Shown: positions 1-8,964 of the stretch, one piece after another
Layout of the letters: every line of letters starts with the position of its first letter
Position numbering within the stretch: the stretch's first letter is position 1
Origin: Pseudomonadota bacterium
GTDB lineage: Bacteria; Pseudomonadota; Alphaproteobacteria; Rhodospirillales; Magnetospirillaceae
Direction: 5' to 3'
DNA: 24,730 nt
NCBI GenBank assembly: GCA_023426365.1
Contig: JAFAAW010000030.1
Location: forward strand, 1 to 24,730
The notes under the pieces: model-generated
What the model was told of the DNA's origin: nothing
Seen by the model: only the letters and a program-made list of their open reading frames with translations
The model's database searches: none
Position numbers and translations under genes: made by a program

Positions 1-1759
1 GCGCAAGGTTCAGTGCCACGGTGCCGCCGCCCTCGCCGTAGAGGCCGGGGGGGTGGCGGGGGCCGGGGGCGACGGCGCCGCCTTCGGCGGGCAGGGCGAT
101 GGCCGCCGCGCCGGGATGGACCAGCCGGCCGAAACCGTCCAGCACGCGGGCGGGCGGCAGTGGCCCGGCCGCGCCCCTAGCGCCGGTACCGGCCGACAGA
201 TCGACCAACCGTTTCAGCATGTCCACGAACAGGCCGGACAGCGCCAGATTGCTCCACGCGGTGTTGGCGCTGGTGTGGACCAGCACCACCCAGCCGTTGC
301 CGCGCCGCGCCCCGGTCACCAGCGGCGTGCCGTCGGCCAGCCGCGCCCAGGTATGTTCGACCAAGTCCAGCGTGGGTTCGGCCAGCACCTGGGCGGTGAC
401 GGTGACTTCGGCGGGCACGGCCAACCCCGCGAACGGGCTGTCGGCGGCAAAGGGCGCCAGCCCCTGCGGCGTGGTCCAGCTCATGGCGCCGCCCAGCGAA
501 CGGCCGCCGCTGCGCAGCCGCACCGGCAACAGCGGATCGGCGCCCGGCGTCGCCGCCGCCTGGGCCAAAAGCGGCCCGGCGAAGCGGACCAGCACGCCGC
601 CCCGTTCGACCCAGGCGCCCAGGCGCTCGGCGGTGGTGCTCAGCACGGCCGGCAGGTCGCCCACCATCAGCACCGACATCTCGCCGCCCAGCAATTCCCC
701 GATGTCGCCCCGCTTGAGGTCGGCGCCGGGGGCCAGGGCACGCTCCACATAGGTCATCTGCGACAGCAGCGACGCCCCGCCGGCATCGTCGCCCGCCAGC
801 CCCACCGGACGACGGCGCCAGCGTTCGTCCAGCAGCACGGTGGAGGCGGCGCCGGCTTCGCCCTCGATATCGATGCGGGCCAGGCGGTTGCGCCATTCGG
901 CCGGCAGCCGCAGGCTGATTTGGGCCTCGCTCCGGCCGGCCTCCAGCATGGCCTCGGCGCGGGTCAGCACGCGGCCCGACGCGTCCAGCGCGCGCACCGC
1001 CAGCGGTTCCGTGCCGCCACCGGGGCGCCTGACCGTCACATCGACGCGGTCGCGCGCCGCCGTCTCGGCCGGCGGCAGCACCATGCGGCCGCTTTGTCCC
1101 GCCACCATCTCGACCCCGCCGCCCAGGGTTTGCAGCGTGCGGGCCAGTTCCAGCCCATGGCCGTCGTCGATGCCGTCGGCCAGCCATACCACGCTGGCCA
1201 CCCGGTCGCGTGGGATGGCCTTGACCGCCTCGCGCGCGGCCGCGCGGTCGGTGGGCCACGGCTTGGGCGCCAGCGCCGCCACCAGGGGGCGGGCCTGGGC
1301 GGCGCTCATCATCCGGCTGGCCTCGACCGGGCCGCCATCGGCGGGCGGCGCGGTGGGCAGCAGCACCACCGGCCGGCCGGCGCGTTCCGCCCGCGCCAGT
1401 TCGCCGTCCAGAAAGGCGCGGCGCGCCGCCCAGTCGCGGGCGGCGGCCCAGCCGTCGTCCACCACCAGGACCAGCGGGCCGCCATTGGCCGCCAGCGGGC
1501 TGGACGGGTTCAGCACCGGCCCGGCGGCGGCCAGGATCACCAGCAAGACCAGCACCAGCCGCAGCAGCAGCACCCACCACGGCGTCCGGGCCGCTTCGTC
1601 CTCGCGCCCCTCAAGCCCAAACAGCAGGCGGATGGCCGGGAACGCCACCCGGCGCGGCGACGGCGGGATCACCCGCAACAGCCACCACAGCACCGGCAGC
1701 AGGCCGGCGGCGGCCAGCGCCCACGGGGTGGCAAAGGCCAGCGGCCCCAGTCCCAGCAT
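1..1759 (-). CDS. BatA-like double-transmembrane protein, 5' part only (C-terminus off the window)
   Basis: The frame is open from an ATG at 1759 to the left edge (586 codons), so only the N-terminal part is present. Residues about 6-26 and 60-82 are two hydrophobic segments separated by a proline/arginine-rich stretch (WWLLRVIPPSPRRVAFP) and followed by AGPVLNP. This is the N-terminal double-anchor signature of BatA-type proteins. A vWA-like segment follows (residues about 90-130, LVLVVDDGW), then a region with several beta-rich repeats. In alphaproteobacteria such proteins usually continue into a C-terminal DUF4159 domain, which would lie beyond the window. The ATG shares its A with the TGA stop of the DUF58 gene, showing translational coupling. 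The likely role is a membrane component of a MoxR-DUF58-vWA complex; the substrate is unknown. Large plus-strand open frames here are GC shadows. Confidence 0.85.
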   Translation of the reverse strand, partial: MLGLGPLAFATPWALAAAGLLPVLWWLLRVIPPSPRRVAFPAIRLLFGLEGREDEAARTPWWVLLLRLVLVLLVILAAAGPVLNPSSPLAANGGPLVLVVDDGWAAARDWAARRAFLDGELARAERAGRPVVLLPTAPPADGGPVEASRMMSAAQARPLVAALAPKPWPTDRAAAREAVKAIPRDRVASVVWLADGIDDGHGLELARTLQTLGGGVEMVAGQSGRMVLPPAETAARDRVDVTVRRPGGGTEPLAVRALDASGRVLTRAEAMLEAGRSEAQISLRLPAEWRNRLARIDIEGEAGAASTVLLDERWRRRPVGLAGDDAGGASLLSQMTYVERALAPGADLKRGDIGELLGGEMSVLMVGDLPAVLSTTAERLGAWVERGGVLVRFAGPLLAQAAATPGADPLLPVRLRSGGRSLGGAMSWTTPQGLAPFAADSPFAGLAVPAEVTVTAQVLAEPTLDLVEHTWARLADGTPLVTGARRGNGWVVLVHTSANTAWSNLALSGLFVDMLKRLVDLSAGTGARGAAGPLPPARVLDGFGRLVHPGAAAIALPAEGGAVAPGPRHPPGLYGEGGGTVALNLA

Positions 1760-2621
1760 CACCGCCGTCCCGCGCGCGGCGACGACAGCCGCCCGTGCAG
1801 CGCCAGCAATGCCGCCTGGGGCGGCTGATCGGTATGGTGGATGGTGAAGCTCCAGCCCAGCGAGCGGGCCAGTGCGGCCAGCCCGTCGCGATGGGCGGCC
1901 AGTTGGCGGACATAGGCGGCGCGCACGTCCTCGGCCCGGCGGACCAGCATCTCGCCTTCGTCCTCCAGCCCGGCGAAGCGGATGCGGCCGTCATAGGGCA
2001 GGCTTTCCTCGGCCGGGTCGAGAACCTGCACCAGATGCCCGCCGCCGCCCTCGGCCGCCAGGGCGCGCAACGCCTCGGCCAGTTGCGGCAGCGGGATCAG
2101 GAAATCGCCCACCAGCACCCGTTCGGCATGGCGCGGCAGCCGGCCGGCCGGCGGCAGCGCGGCGTCATCCTGGGCCAGCGCCAAGGCCAGCCGGTGCAGC
2201 GCGGCGCCGCCCGTGGTCGGCGGCAGGGCCCCCGACAGCAGCGCCACCCGCTCGCCCGCCTTCAGCAGCAGCGCCGCCAGCGCCAGCACCAGCAATTCGG
2301 CGCGCTCGCGCTTTTCCGGCAGAGTGTCGGCGGACCGCCACGCCATCGACGGCGAATCGTCACGCCACAGCCCCACCACCTGGGCCGCCGCCCATTCGGT
2401 CTCGCGCACGAACAGCCCCTGGGCGCGGGCCGACTGGCGCCAGTCGATGGCGCCCAGCGAATCGCCCGGCCCGGCGGGACGGAACTGCCAGAAGGTTTCG
2501 CCCACGCCGGCCCGGCGGCGGCCGTGGGCGCCGCCGGCCACCGTGGCGGCGACCCGTTCGGCGGCCAGAAGAAGCGGCGGCAGCCGCGAGGCAAGGTCCT
2601 GCGCCTGGCCCTCGCGCTGGG

Positions 2622-2625
<4 letters not shown>
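1759..2625 (-). CDS. DUF58 domain protein
   Basis: This 288-residue protein belongs to the DUF58 family, usually found beside MoxR AAA+ ATPases. The family signature is clear around residues 48-70: FRPAGPGDSLGAIDWRQSAR, followed by LFVRETEW. Downstream, LWRDDSPSM has a MIDAS-like DxSxS arrangement, as expected for a degenerate vWA fold. The start is GTG at 2625, overlapping the moxR stop as GTGA. The stop overlaps the BatA-like start as TGATG. Three genes coupled this tightly are almost certainly co-translated. By family knowledge, MoxR and DUF58/vWA partners act together in assembling or activating protein complexes, often at the membrane or linked to envelope stress. Nothing in the sequence gives the specific client. 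Confidence 0.88.
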
Positions 2626-3644
<1,019 letters not shown>

Positions 3645-3694
3645 GGGTTTCACGGGCTGCGCTCCGGGCTGCCGGTTGAAATCTGGCGCAAAAA

Positions 3695-3706
3695 ACAAAC
3701 GTTTGT
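3695..3706. promoter_or_regulatory. 12-bp perfect palindrome between divergent genes (operator candidate)
   Basis: ACAAACGTTTGT is its own reverse complement and sits in a short AT-rich island (3687-3709) between the divergent moxR and DUF1285 genes. Its position and its contrast with the surrounding GC content suggest a regulator binding site in a shared promoter region. No matching regulator is identified in the window. Confidence 0.4.
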
Positions 3707-3725
3707 GTTGGGCTTGCCGCGCATT

Positions 3726-3741
3726 GGAGGTGACAGATTTG
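3726..3741 (+). promoter_or_regulatory. Strong Shine-Dalgarno placing a TTG start for the DUF1285 gene
   Basis: GGAGGTGA (3726-3733) is a near-perfect anti-SD match. An in-frame TTG lies at 3739, 8 nt after GGAGG, while the first in-frame ATG at 3748 is 17 nt away. The spacing favours initiation at TTG. Confidence 0.6.
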
Positions 3742-4287
3742 GCGACCATGCCTCAGACCCGCGCCGACGCTACCGCCGGGGGCCGTGCCCGCGGGCCGAC
3801 CGATTGCGGCGACCTTGGCCTTCGGATCGATCGGAGCGGGCGTTGGTTTTACCACGGCTCGCCGATCGACCGCAAAGAGATGGTCTGCCTGTTCGCGTCG
3901 GTGCTGGAACGGCGCGGCGACGGTTCGTACTGGCTGGTGACGCCCGAGGAGATGGGCACCATCCGGGTGGACGACGTGCCTTTCATCGCGGTGGAAATGT
4001 TCTCCTGCGGTTGCGGGCGGGACAAGGTGATCAGCTTTCGCACCAACATGGACGAGCTTGTGACGGTGGATGCCGCCCACGGCCTTCGGATCGCGGAATG
4101 CGGCGAAACGGGTGAGCCCATACCCTATGTCCACGTGCGCGACGGGCTGGAGGCACGTCTGACCCGTTCCGTGTACTATGAACTGGTGGCGCAGGGCTTC
4201 GAGGAAAAGGTGGACGGAGAAGAACTGTACGGCCTATGGAGCAGCGGAACCTTCTTTCCCCTGGGGCGGCTGGACGATCCCGCCTGA
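3739..4287 (+). CDS. DUF1285 domain protein
   Basis: A 182-residue protein (179 from the ATG at 3748) of the DUF1285 family, function unknown. Family features are visible: the N-terminal LRIDRSGRWFYHGSPIDRKEMVCLFASVL (conserved core RSGRWFYHGSPI), then YWLVTPEEMGTIRVDDVPF and a C-terminal half ending in a GTFFPLG motif. The open frame extends upstream to 3484, but that part lies over moxR and is spurious. TTG at 3739 is chosen because a strong Shine-Dalgarno sequence lies 8 nt upstream. It is the first gene of a plus-strand operon with a CoA-type Nudix hydrolase, a CCA-adding enzyme and a small exported protein. DUF1285-Nudix-CCA transferase is a recurrent order in alphaproteobacteria, next to moxR. 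The structural fold is known in the family but no activity is established. Confidence 0.88.
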   Translation: MATMPQTRADATAGGRARGPTDCGDLGLRIDRSGRWFYHGSPIDRKEMVCLFASVLERRGDGSYWLVTPEEMGTIRVDDVPFIAVEMFSCGCGRDKVISFRTNMDELVTVDAAHGLRIAECGETGEPIPYVHVRDGLEARLTRSVYYELVAQGFEEKVDGEELYGLWSSGTFFPLGRLDDPA

Positions 4288-4916
4288 CCCGTCAGCGAAT
4301 CATCGACCTGCTGGCCGCCGGATACGATCCGGCCGGGCGCGGCGACGCCATGCTCGAGGCGCGCATCGACGGTCCCGTGTCCGAGACGCGGCCGGGCCGG
4401 CTGGCGCTCGACCGTCCGCCGACCCCGGCCGCCGTGCTGGTGCCGCTGGTGGAGCATGACGACGGCATGACCGTGCTGCTGACCCAGCGCACGGACCATC
4501 TGGCCCACCATCCCGGCCAGATCAGCTTTCCCGGCGGCCGGCTGGAGGAGGCCGACGGCGGCGACCACGTCATCGCCGCCCTGCGCGAGACCGAGGAGGA
4601 GGTGGGCCTGTCGCGCGAGCGGGTCACCGTGCTGGGGCGGCTGGACACCTACATCACCGGCACTGGCTTCGCCATCACCCCGGTGGTGGGGGTGGTGGAG
4701 CCGCCTTTCGCCGTGTCGCCCGATCCGTTCGAGGTGGCCGAAGTGTTCGAGGTGCCGCTGCAATTCCTGCTCGACCCCGAGAACCACAAGCTGAACCGCG
4801 TGGTGGTGGAGGGCCGTCACCGGCCGTTCTGGTCCATGACTTGGGAACAGCGGGTGATCTGGGGGGCGACCGCCGGCATCCTGGTCAATCTGTCCGAAGT
4901 GCTGGGTGCGGGTTGA
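4236..4916 (+). CDS. CoA pyrophosphatase-type Nudix hydrolase
   Basis: A 226-residue Nudix hydrolase of the CoA pyrophosphatase group, which cleaves CoA or related nucleotides to phosphopantetheine derivatives and 3',5'-ADP. The subgroup motif LLTQRTDHLAHHPGQISFPG (residues 81-100) leads directly into the Nudix box (101-125) ending RETEEEVGL, whose acidic residues bind the metal. The first half of the box is about two residues longer than the canonical spacing. The ATG at 4236 gives a 52-bp overlap with the DUF1285 gene and has only a distant GGAG. A non-ATG start near 4284 (CTG overlapping the DUF1285 stop) is an alternative, so the first 16 residues are uncertain. The stop shares its A with the next gene's ATG (TGATG). 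NudL-type activity is inferred from the motif. Confidence 0.88.
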   Translation: MEQRNLLSPGAAGRSRLTRQRIIDLLAAGYDPAGRGDAMLEARIDGPVSETRPGRLALDRPPTPAAVLVPLVEHDDGMTVLLTQRTDHLAHHPGQISFPGGRLEEADGGDHVIAALRETEEEVGLSRERVTVLGRLDTYITGTGFAITPVVGVVEPPFAVSPDPFEVAEVFEVPLQFLLDPENHKLNRVVVEGRHRPFWSMTWEQRVIWGATAGILVNLSEVLGAG

Positions 4917-6205
4917 TGCGGCCAGTTCCGGGAAGTACCGACCCGTTGGGCCAGTTGCCGCCGCAGCCGTGGATGGAGGCGCCCGAGACCCGCGCGGTGG
5001 TGGCGGCGCTGACCGCCGACGGCGCGGACGTGCGGTTCGTCGGCGGCTGCGTGCGCGATTCGGTGCTGCACCGGCCCATCAAGGACATCGACATCGCCAC
5101 CCACGACGCGCCGGAACGGGTGATGGAGCTGCTGCAAAGGGCGGGCATCCGCGCCATTCCCACCGGCATCGCCCACGGCACGGTGACCGCCGTGATCGGC
5201 AAGGCCCATTACGAGATCACCACTCTGCGCGAGGACGTCCAGACCTTCGGCCGCCATGCCCGCGTGGCCTTCACCGACGACTGGACCGCCGATGCGGCGC
5301 GGCGCGATTTCACCATGAATGCCATGTGCGCCGATCCCCAGGGGCGCATCTACGACCCGTTCAACGGCCTGGCCGATCTGGGCGCTGGCGCGGTGCGCTT
5401 CGTCGGCGATCCCATGCGCCGGATCGAGGAGGACGTGCTGCGCCTGCTGCGCTTCTTCCGCTTCTTCGCCCATTACGGCCGCCCGCCCATGGATGCGGCG
5501 GCGCTGGCCGCCTGCCGCCGCATGGCGCCCGAACTGGTCCACCTGTCGGGCGAACGGGTGGCGGGCGAGCTGATCCGCCTGTTGCAGGCGCCCGACCCGG
5601 CCACCGTGCTCATCGTCATGCACGGCCAGGGCATCCTTGCCCATATCCTGCCCGAGGCGCACGATTTCGGGCCGCTCAAGGTGCTGACCTGGTTGGAGAG
5701 CCGCGCGCTGGTGCGCCCCCATGTGGGGGTGGACGCCATCCGCCGGCTGGGCATCCTGCTGTCCACCGACGCCGCCGGCGTGGACGCGTTGGGCGAGCGG
5801 CTGAAGCTGTCCACCGCGCAGACCGCGCGGCTGTCGGCCATCGTGGCGCCCAAGGTCCAGGTGGCGCGCGACATGGACGACGCCGCGGCGCGGCGCGCCC
5901 TGCGCCGGGTGGGTGCCGATGTGTTCCGCGATCTGGTGCTGACGCGGTGGGCCATCGAACGGGCGCTGGAGGCGCGGCCCAGCGCCGCCGGCACCGCGCA
6001 ATGGGTTCGCCTGCTGGACCTGGCCGATGGCTGGCAGCCGGTGCAATTGCCGGTGCGCGGCGCCGACGCCCTGGCGCTGGGGGTGCCGCGCGGCCCCGCC
6101 ATCGGCGAGGTGCTGGCCCGGGTCGAGGAATGGTGGGAGGCCAAGGATTACCGCCCCGACCGCGACGCCTGCCTGAAGCGGCTGCGCCAGGCGATCGGGC
6201 CATGA
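4916..6205 (+). CDS. cca: CCA tRNA nucleotidyltransferase / poly(A) polymerase family
   Basis: A class II nucleotidyltransferase of 429 residues that adds or repairs the CCA 3' end of tRNAs. Seen: FVGGCVRDSVLHRPIKDIDIAT (core GGCVRD, residues 43-48, and the DxD metal ligands D57/D59), the RRDFTMNAM motif (129-137), then the neck region with RIEEDVLRLLRFFRF, and a helical body and tail. No C-terminal HD phosphohydrolase motif was recognised, so it is the short alphaproteobacterial form. ATG 4916 is chosen because it overlaps the Nudix stop; the frame extends to 4841 but that part lies inside the Nudix gene. The stop overlaps the next ATG as ATGA. The poly(A) polymerase branch shares these motifs, but the alphaproteobacterial context favours CCA addition. 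Confidence 0.92.
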   Translation: MRPVPGSTDPLGQLPPQPWMEAPETRAVVAALTADGADVRFVGGCVRDSVLHRPIKDIDIATHDAPERVMELLQRAGIRAIPTGIAHGTVTAVIGKAHYEITTLREDVQTFGRHARVAFTDDWTADAARRDFTMNAMCADPQGRIYDPFNGLADLGAGAVRFVGDPMRRIEEDVLRLLRFFRFFAHYGRPPMDAAALAACRRMAPELVHLSGERVAGELIRLLQAPDPATVLIVMHGQGILAHILPEAHDFGPLKVLTWLESRALVRPHVGVDAIRRLGILLSTDAAGVDALGERLKLSTAQTARLSAIVAPKVQVARDMDDAAARRALRRVGADVFRDLVLTRWAIERALEARPSAAGTAQWVRLLDLADGWQPVQLPVRGADALALGVPRGPAIGEVLARVEEWWEAKDYRPDRDACLKRLRQAIGP

Positions 6206-6693
6206 CCGTGCGGGCGGCGGCCCTGTTGGTGGCGCTGCTGCTGGCGTCGCCCGTTGCCCATGCCGAACTGCCCGCGGTCGAGGCCGCCGCCGCCAACCTG
6301 ACGGTCCATCGCCCGCCCCCGCGCGAGGAGGCCGCCGACCTGACCCTGACCGACCGCCATGGCCGCACGCGCGCCGCCGCCAACCGCGCCGCCGGGGTGC
6401 CGGGCATGCGGGTCACGGTGACCTTTCTGCCCGATTCCTCCCAACTGGACGCGGCCCAGGCGCTGGCGCTTCACATGCTGACGCGGGAATGGCGCGCTGC
6501 CCCGGGGGTGCAGTTGCTGTGGGTGCGCGCGGGCGGCGACGCGGCCCTGGCCCGCAAGCGGGCCGAGGCCCTGCGGCGCGCCACCGGCGGCAAGGGCTTC
6601 GCCTGGGAGCGCATCTGGCTGGACCCGGCCTGGGAATGCCAGGGCGAAGCGTGCGACCGCCAGGGCACCATCACGGTGATCGAACGGCGTTAG
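6202..6693 (+). CDS. Small exported protein of unknown function, weakly OmpA-like
   Basis: A 163-residue protein starting at an ATG that overlaps the cca stop (ATGA). Residues 1-21 form a clear Sec signal peptide: a basic start, a Leu/Ala-rich core and cleavage after AHA. The mature part is Ala-rich. From about residue 71, VTFLPDSSQLDAAQA followed by LLWVRAGGDAALARKRAEAL resembles the beta-alpha-beta pattern of OmpA/periplasmic peptidoglycan-binding domains (V.F...S..L and R.eaLr), but the resemblance is weak. Two cysteines near the C-terminus (ECQGEACDR) could form a disulfide in the periplasm. It is the last gene of the operon. No family assigned; the periplasmic location is the firm part of the call. 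Confidence 0.8.
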   Translation: MTVRAAALLVALLLASPVAHAELPAVEAAAANLTVHRPPPREEAADLTLTDRHGRTRAAANRAAGVPGMRVTVTFLPDSSQLDAAQALALHMLTREWRAAPGVQLLWVRAGGDAALARKRAEALRRATGGKGFAWERIWLDPAWECQGEACDRQGTITVIERR

Positions 6694-6769
6694 GCCATCG
6701 GGCGTCGGATAGGACGCGTGATCATCTGGTTTTGTGCCTGGCCGCCGTCCTGCCGGACGCGCGCAAGAA

Positions 6770-6799
6770 AAAGGGGCGGAAGTCGCCTTCCGCCCCTTT
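6770..6799 (-). terminator. Rho-independent terminator of phaB (possibly bidirectional)
   Basis: A perfect 13-bp stem (AAAGGGGCGGAAG at 6770-6782 with its complement at 6787-6799) and a 4-nt loop. Read on the minus strand it ends in TTTTTC, just after the phaB stop. On the plus strand it lies 76 nt after the exported-protein gene and has only TTT, so it may serve both. Confidence 0.85.
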
Positions 6800-6821
6800 G
6801 CGCTTCCCTTGCGGGAACGGC

Positions 6822-7544
6822 TTAGTACATGTGCTGGCCGCCGTTGACCGACACCGTCGAACCGGTGATGAAGTCGGCTTCGTCGGCGATCAGGAACATG
6901 ACGCAGCGCGCGATGTCGTCGGCGCGGCCCAGACGGCCCACCGGGATCTTGGCGATGATCTTTTCCAGAACGGCCGGCGGCACGGCGCGCACCATGTCGG
7001 TGTCCACATAGCCCGGTGCGATGGCGTTCACGGTGATGCCCTTGGCGGCACCTTCCTGGGCCAGGGCCTTGGTGAAGCCGTGGATGCCCGACTTGGCGGC
7101 GGCATAGTTGACCTGCCCGTACTGGCCGGCCTGGCCGTTGATCGAGCCGATGTTGACGATACGGCCGAAGCCGCGCTCGCGCATGGAATCGATCACCAGA
7201 CGCGCCATGTTGAAGCAGCTGGTCAGGTTGGTGTGGATGACCTCTTCCCACATCTGATAGCTCATCCGATGCAGGGTGGCGTCACGGGTGATGCCGGCGT
7301 TGTTGACCACGATCTCGATGGGGCCGATCTCGGCGGTGATCTTGGCGATCGCCGCTTCGCACTCGGCGTAGTTCGAGACGTCCCAGCGATAGGCGGGGAT
7401 GCCGGTTTCCTCGGTGAACTGGCGGGCGGCCTCGACATTGCCGAAATAATTGGCGGCGACGCGGTAACCCGCGTTCTTCAGCGCCACCGAGATGGCGCGG
7501 CCGATGCCGCGGGTGCCACCGGTCACAACTGCAACACGACCCAT
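6822..7544 (-). CDS. phaB: Acetoacetyl-CoA reductase (NADPH-dependent)
   Basis: A 240-residue short-chain dehydrogenase that reduces acetoacetyl-CoA to (R)-3-hydroxybutyryl-CoA, the second step of PHB synthesis. Seen: the Rossmann glycine motif TGGTRGIG (8-15), NNAG (81-84), and the catalytic S134-Y147-K151 set within NIGSINGQAGQYGQVNYAAA. That active-site stretch is characteristic of PhaB rather than of FabG. The C-terminus TVSVNGGQHMY is also typical of PhaB. Start ATG 7544 is chosen from AGGAG 6 nt upstream; the frame extends to 7598 without a ribosome site. It lies downstream of phaA, 143 bp away, with a hairpin in the gap, and is followed by a strong terminator. Confidence 0.96.
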   Translation of the reverse strand: MGRVAVVTGGTRGIGRAISVALKNAGYRVAANYFGNVEAARQFTEETGIPAYRWDVSNYAECEAAIAKITAEIGPIEIVVNNAGITRDATLHRMSYQMWEEVIHTNLTSCFNMARLVIDSMRERGFGRIVNIGSINGQAGQYGQVNYAAAKSGIHGFTKALAQEGAAKGITVNAIAPGYVDTDMVRAVPPAVLEKIIAKIPVGRLGRADDIARCVMFLIADEADFITGSTVSVNGGQHMY

Positions 7545-7611
7545 GATGATCTCCTGTTTTCCTGGTGGCCGGTTTTGCCCGGCCTGTTTCGTTTCCACCC
7601 GTTGGTTAGTC

Positions 7612-7643
7612 CGGGGAGCCCGCGGGCGGGTCCGGGCTCCCCG
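7612..7643 (-). terminator. GC-rich hairpin between phaA and phaB (attenuator or processing site candidate)
   Basis: A perfect 11-bp stem (CGGGGAGCCCG at 7612-7622 with its complement at 7633-7643) and a 10-nt loop. It sits about 45 nt after the phaA stop and 68 nt before the phaB start. No U-run follows on the minus strand, so it may be a partial terminator, an mRNA-stabilising stem, or neither. Confidence 0.5.
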
Positions 7644-7687
7644 TATCTTATTTGGGCCCTTGGGGGCCTTGGATGTTCAGATGCCCC

Positions 7688-8860
7688 TTAGCGCTCGACG
7701 CACAGCGCGATGCCCATGCCGCCGCCGATGCACAGGGTGGCCAGGCCCTTCTTGGCGTCGCGCTTGGCCATTTCATGCAGCAGGCTGACCAGCACGCGGC
7801 AGCCCGAGGCGCCGATGGGATGGCCGATGGCGATGGCGCCGCCGTTCACGTTGACCTTGGCGGTGTCCCAGCCCAGGCCCTTGTTGACGGCGATGGCCTG
7901 GGCGGCGAACGCCTCGTTGGCTTCGATCAGGTCCAGGTCCTGGTGGTTCCAGCCGGCCTTCTCCAGCGCCTTCTTGGACGCCGGGATCGGGCCGCAGCCC
8001 ATGATCTTGGGGTCCAGGCCGGCGGTCGCCCAGCTGGCGATGCGGGCCAGCGGCTTGAGGCCGCGCTTGGCCGCCTCGTCGGCGGTCATCAGCATGACCA
8101 CGGCGGCGCCGTCATTGATGCCCGAGGCGTTGCCGGCGGTTACGGTGCCGTCCTTGGCAAACGCGGGCTTGAGCTTGGCCATGGCATCGACCGAGGCGCC
8201 GAAGCGGACGTACTCGTCGGTGTCGAACAGCTTTTCTTCCTTCTTCACCACGATCTTGACCGGGACGATCTCGTCCTTGAAGCGGCCGGACTTGACGGCG
8301 GCCTCGGCCTTGTTCTGCGAGGCGACGGCGAAGGCGTCCTGCTCCTCGCGGGTGATCTGGAATTCCTTGGCCACGTTCTCGGCGGTGATGCCCATGTGGT
8401 ACTTGTTGAAGACGTCGGTCAGGCCGTCGTTGATCATGGTGTCGACGAAGCTCATCGGACCCATCTTCACGCCGCCGCGCAGGAAGCCGGCATGCTGCGA
8501 ATTGGTCATGCTCTCCTGGCCGCCGGCGATGACGATCTTGGAATCGCCGGCCAGGATGGCCTGCATGCCCAGCGCGACCGCGCGCAGGCCCGAACCGCAC
8601 ACCTGATTGATGGTCATGGCGGTGGACTCGACGGACAGGCCGGCATTCAGGGCGGCCTGGCGCGCGGGGTTCATGCCGTTGCCGGCGGTCAGGATCTGGC
8701 CCATCACGACCTCGTCCACCTCGGCGGCATCGACGCCGGCCCGGGCCAGCACTTCGCGGATGACGATCTCGCCCAGCTGCGCCGCCTGATAGCCGGAAAG
8801 CGAGCCGCTGAACGAACCGACCGGAGTGCGGGTGGCGGCGACGATAACGATATCGGTCAT
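7688..8860 (-). CDS. phaA: Acetyl-CoA acetyltransferase (biosynthetic beta-ketothiolase)
   Basis: A 390-residue thiolase that condenses two acetyl-CoA to acetoacetyl-CoA, the first step of PHB synthesis. All catalytic residues are visible: the nucleophile C88 in NQVCGSGLRA, H347 in GGAIAIGHPIGASG, and C377 in the C-terminal CIGGGMG. NEAFA is also present. The length matches biosynthetic thiolases (about 390). Start ATG 8860 has AAGGAG about 8 nt upstream. It lies upstream of phaB on the same strand and 104 bp downstream of the PhaC-like gene, so phaC-like, phaA and phaB may be partly co-transcribed. The adjacent phaR suggests PHA-responsive control. Confidence 0.97.
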   Translation of the reverse strand: MTDIVIVAATRTPVGSFSGSLSGYQAAQLGEIVIREVLARAGVDAAEVDEVVMGQILTAGNGMNPARQAALNAGLSVESTAMTINQVCGSGLRAVALGMQAILAGDSKIVIAGGQESMTNSQHAGFLRGGVKMGPMSFVDTMINDGLTDVFNKYHMGITAENVAKEFQITREEQDAFAVASQNKAEAAVKSGRFKDEIVPVKIVVKKEEKLFDTDEYVRFGASVDAMAKLKPAFAKDGTVTAGNASGINDGAAVVMLMTADEAAKRGLKPLARIASWATAGLDPKIMGCGPIPASKKALEKAGWNHQDLDLIEANEAFAAQAIAVNKGLGWDTAKVNVNGGAIAIGHPIGASGCRVLVSLLHEMAKRDAKKGLATLCIGGGMGIALCVER

Positions 8861-8964
8861 AAAATTATGCTCCTTGCTTGGACACTATTCCGTTCATTGC
8901 GGCATTTTCATCCGAACTTACCACAAATTTCGCACCTGCGCAGCCCGCACGATCAACAAAGCGC

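Noticed and set aside
4276..4820. Minus-strand frame opposite the Nudix gene
   Set aside because: His/Gln-rich antisense shadow; the plus frame has full Nudix motifs.
8936..8943. CTGCGCAG palindrome upstream of phaA as a PhaR site
   Set aside because: Short, common in GC-rich DNA, and it lacks the spacer I recall for described PhaR sites; not enough to call.
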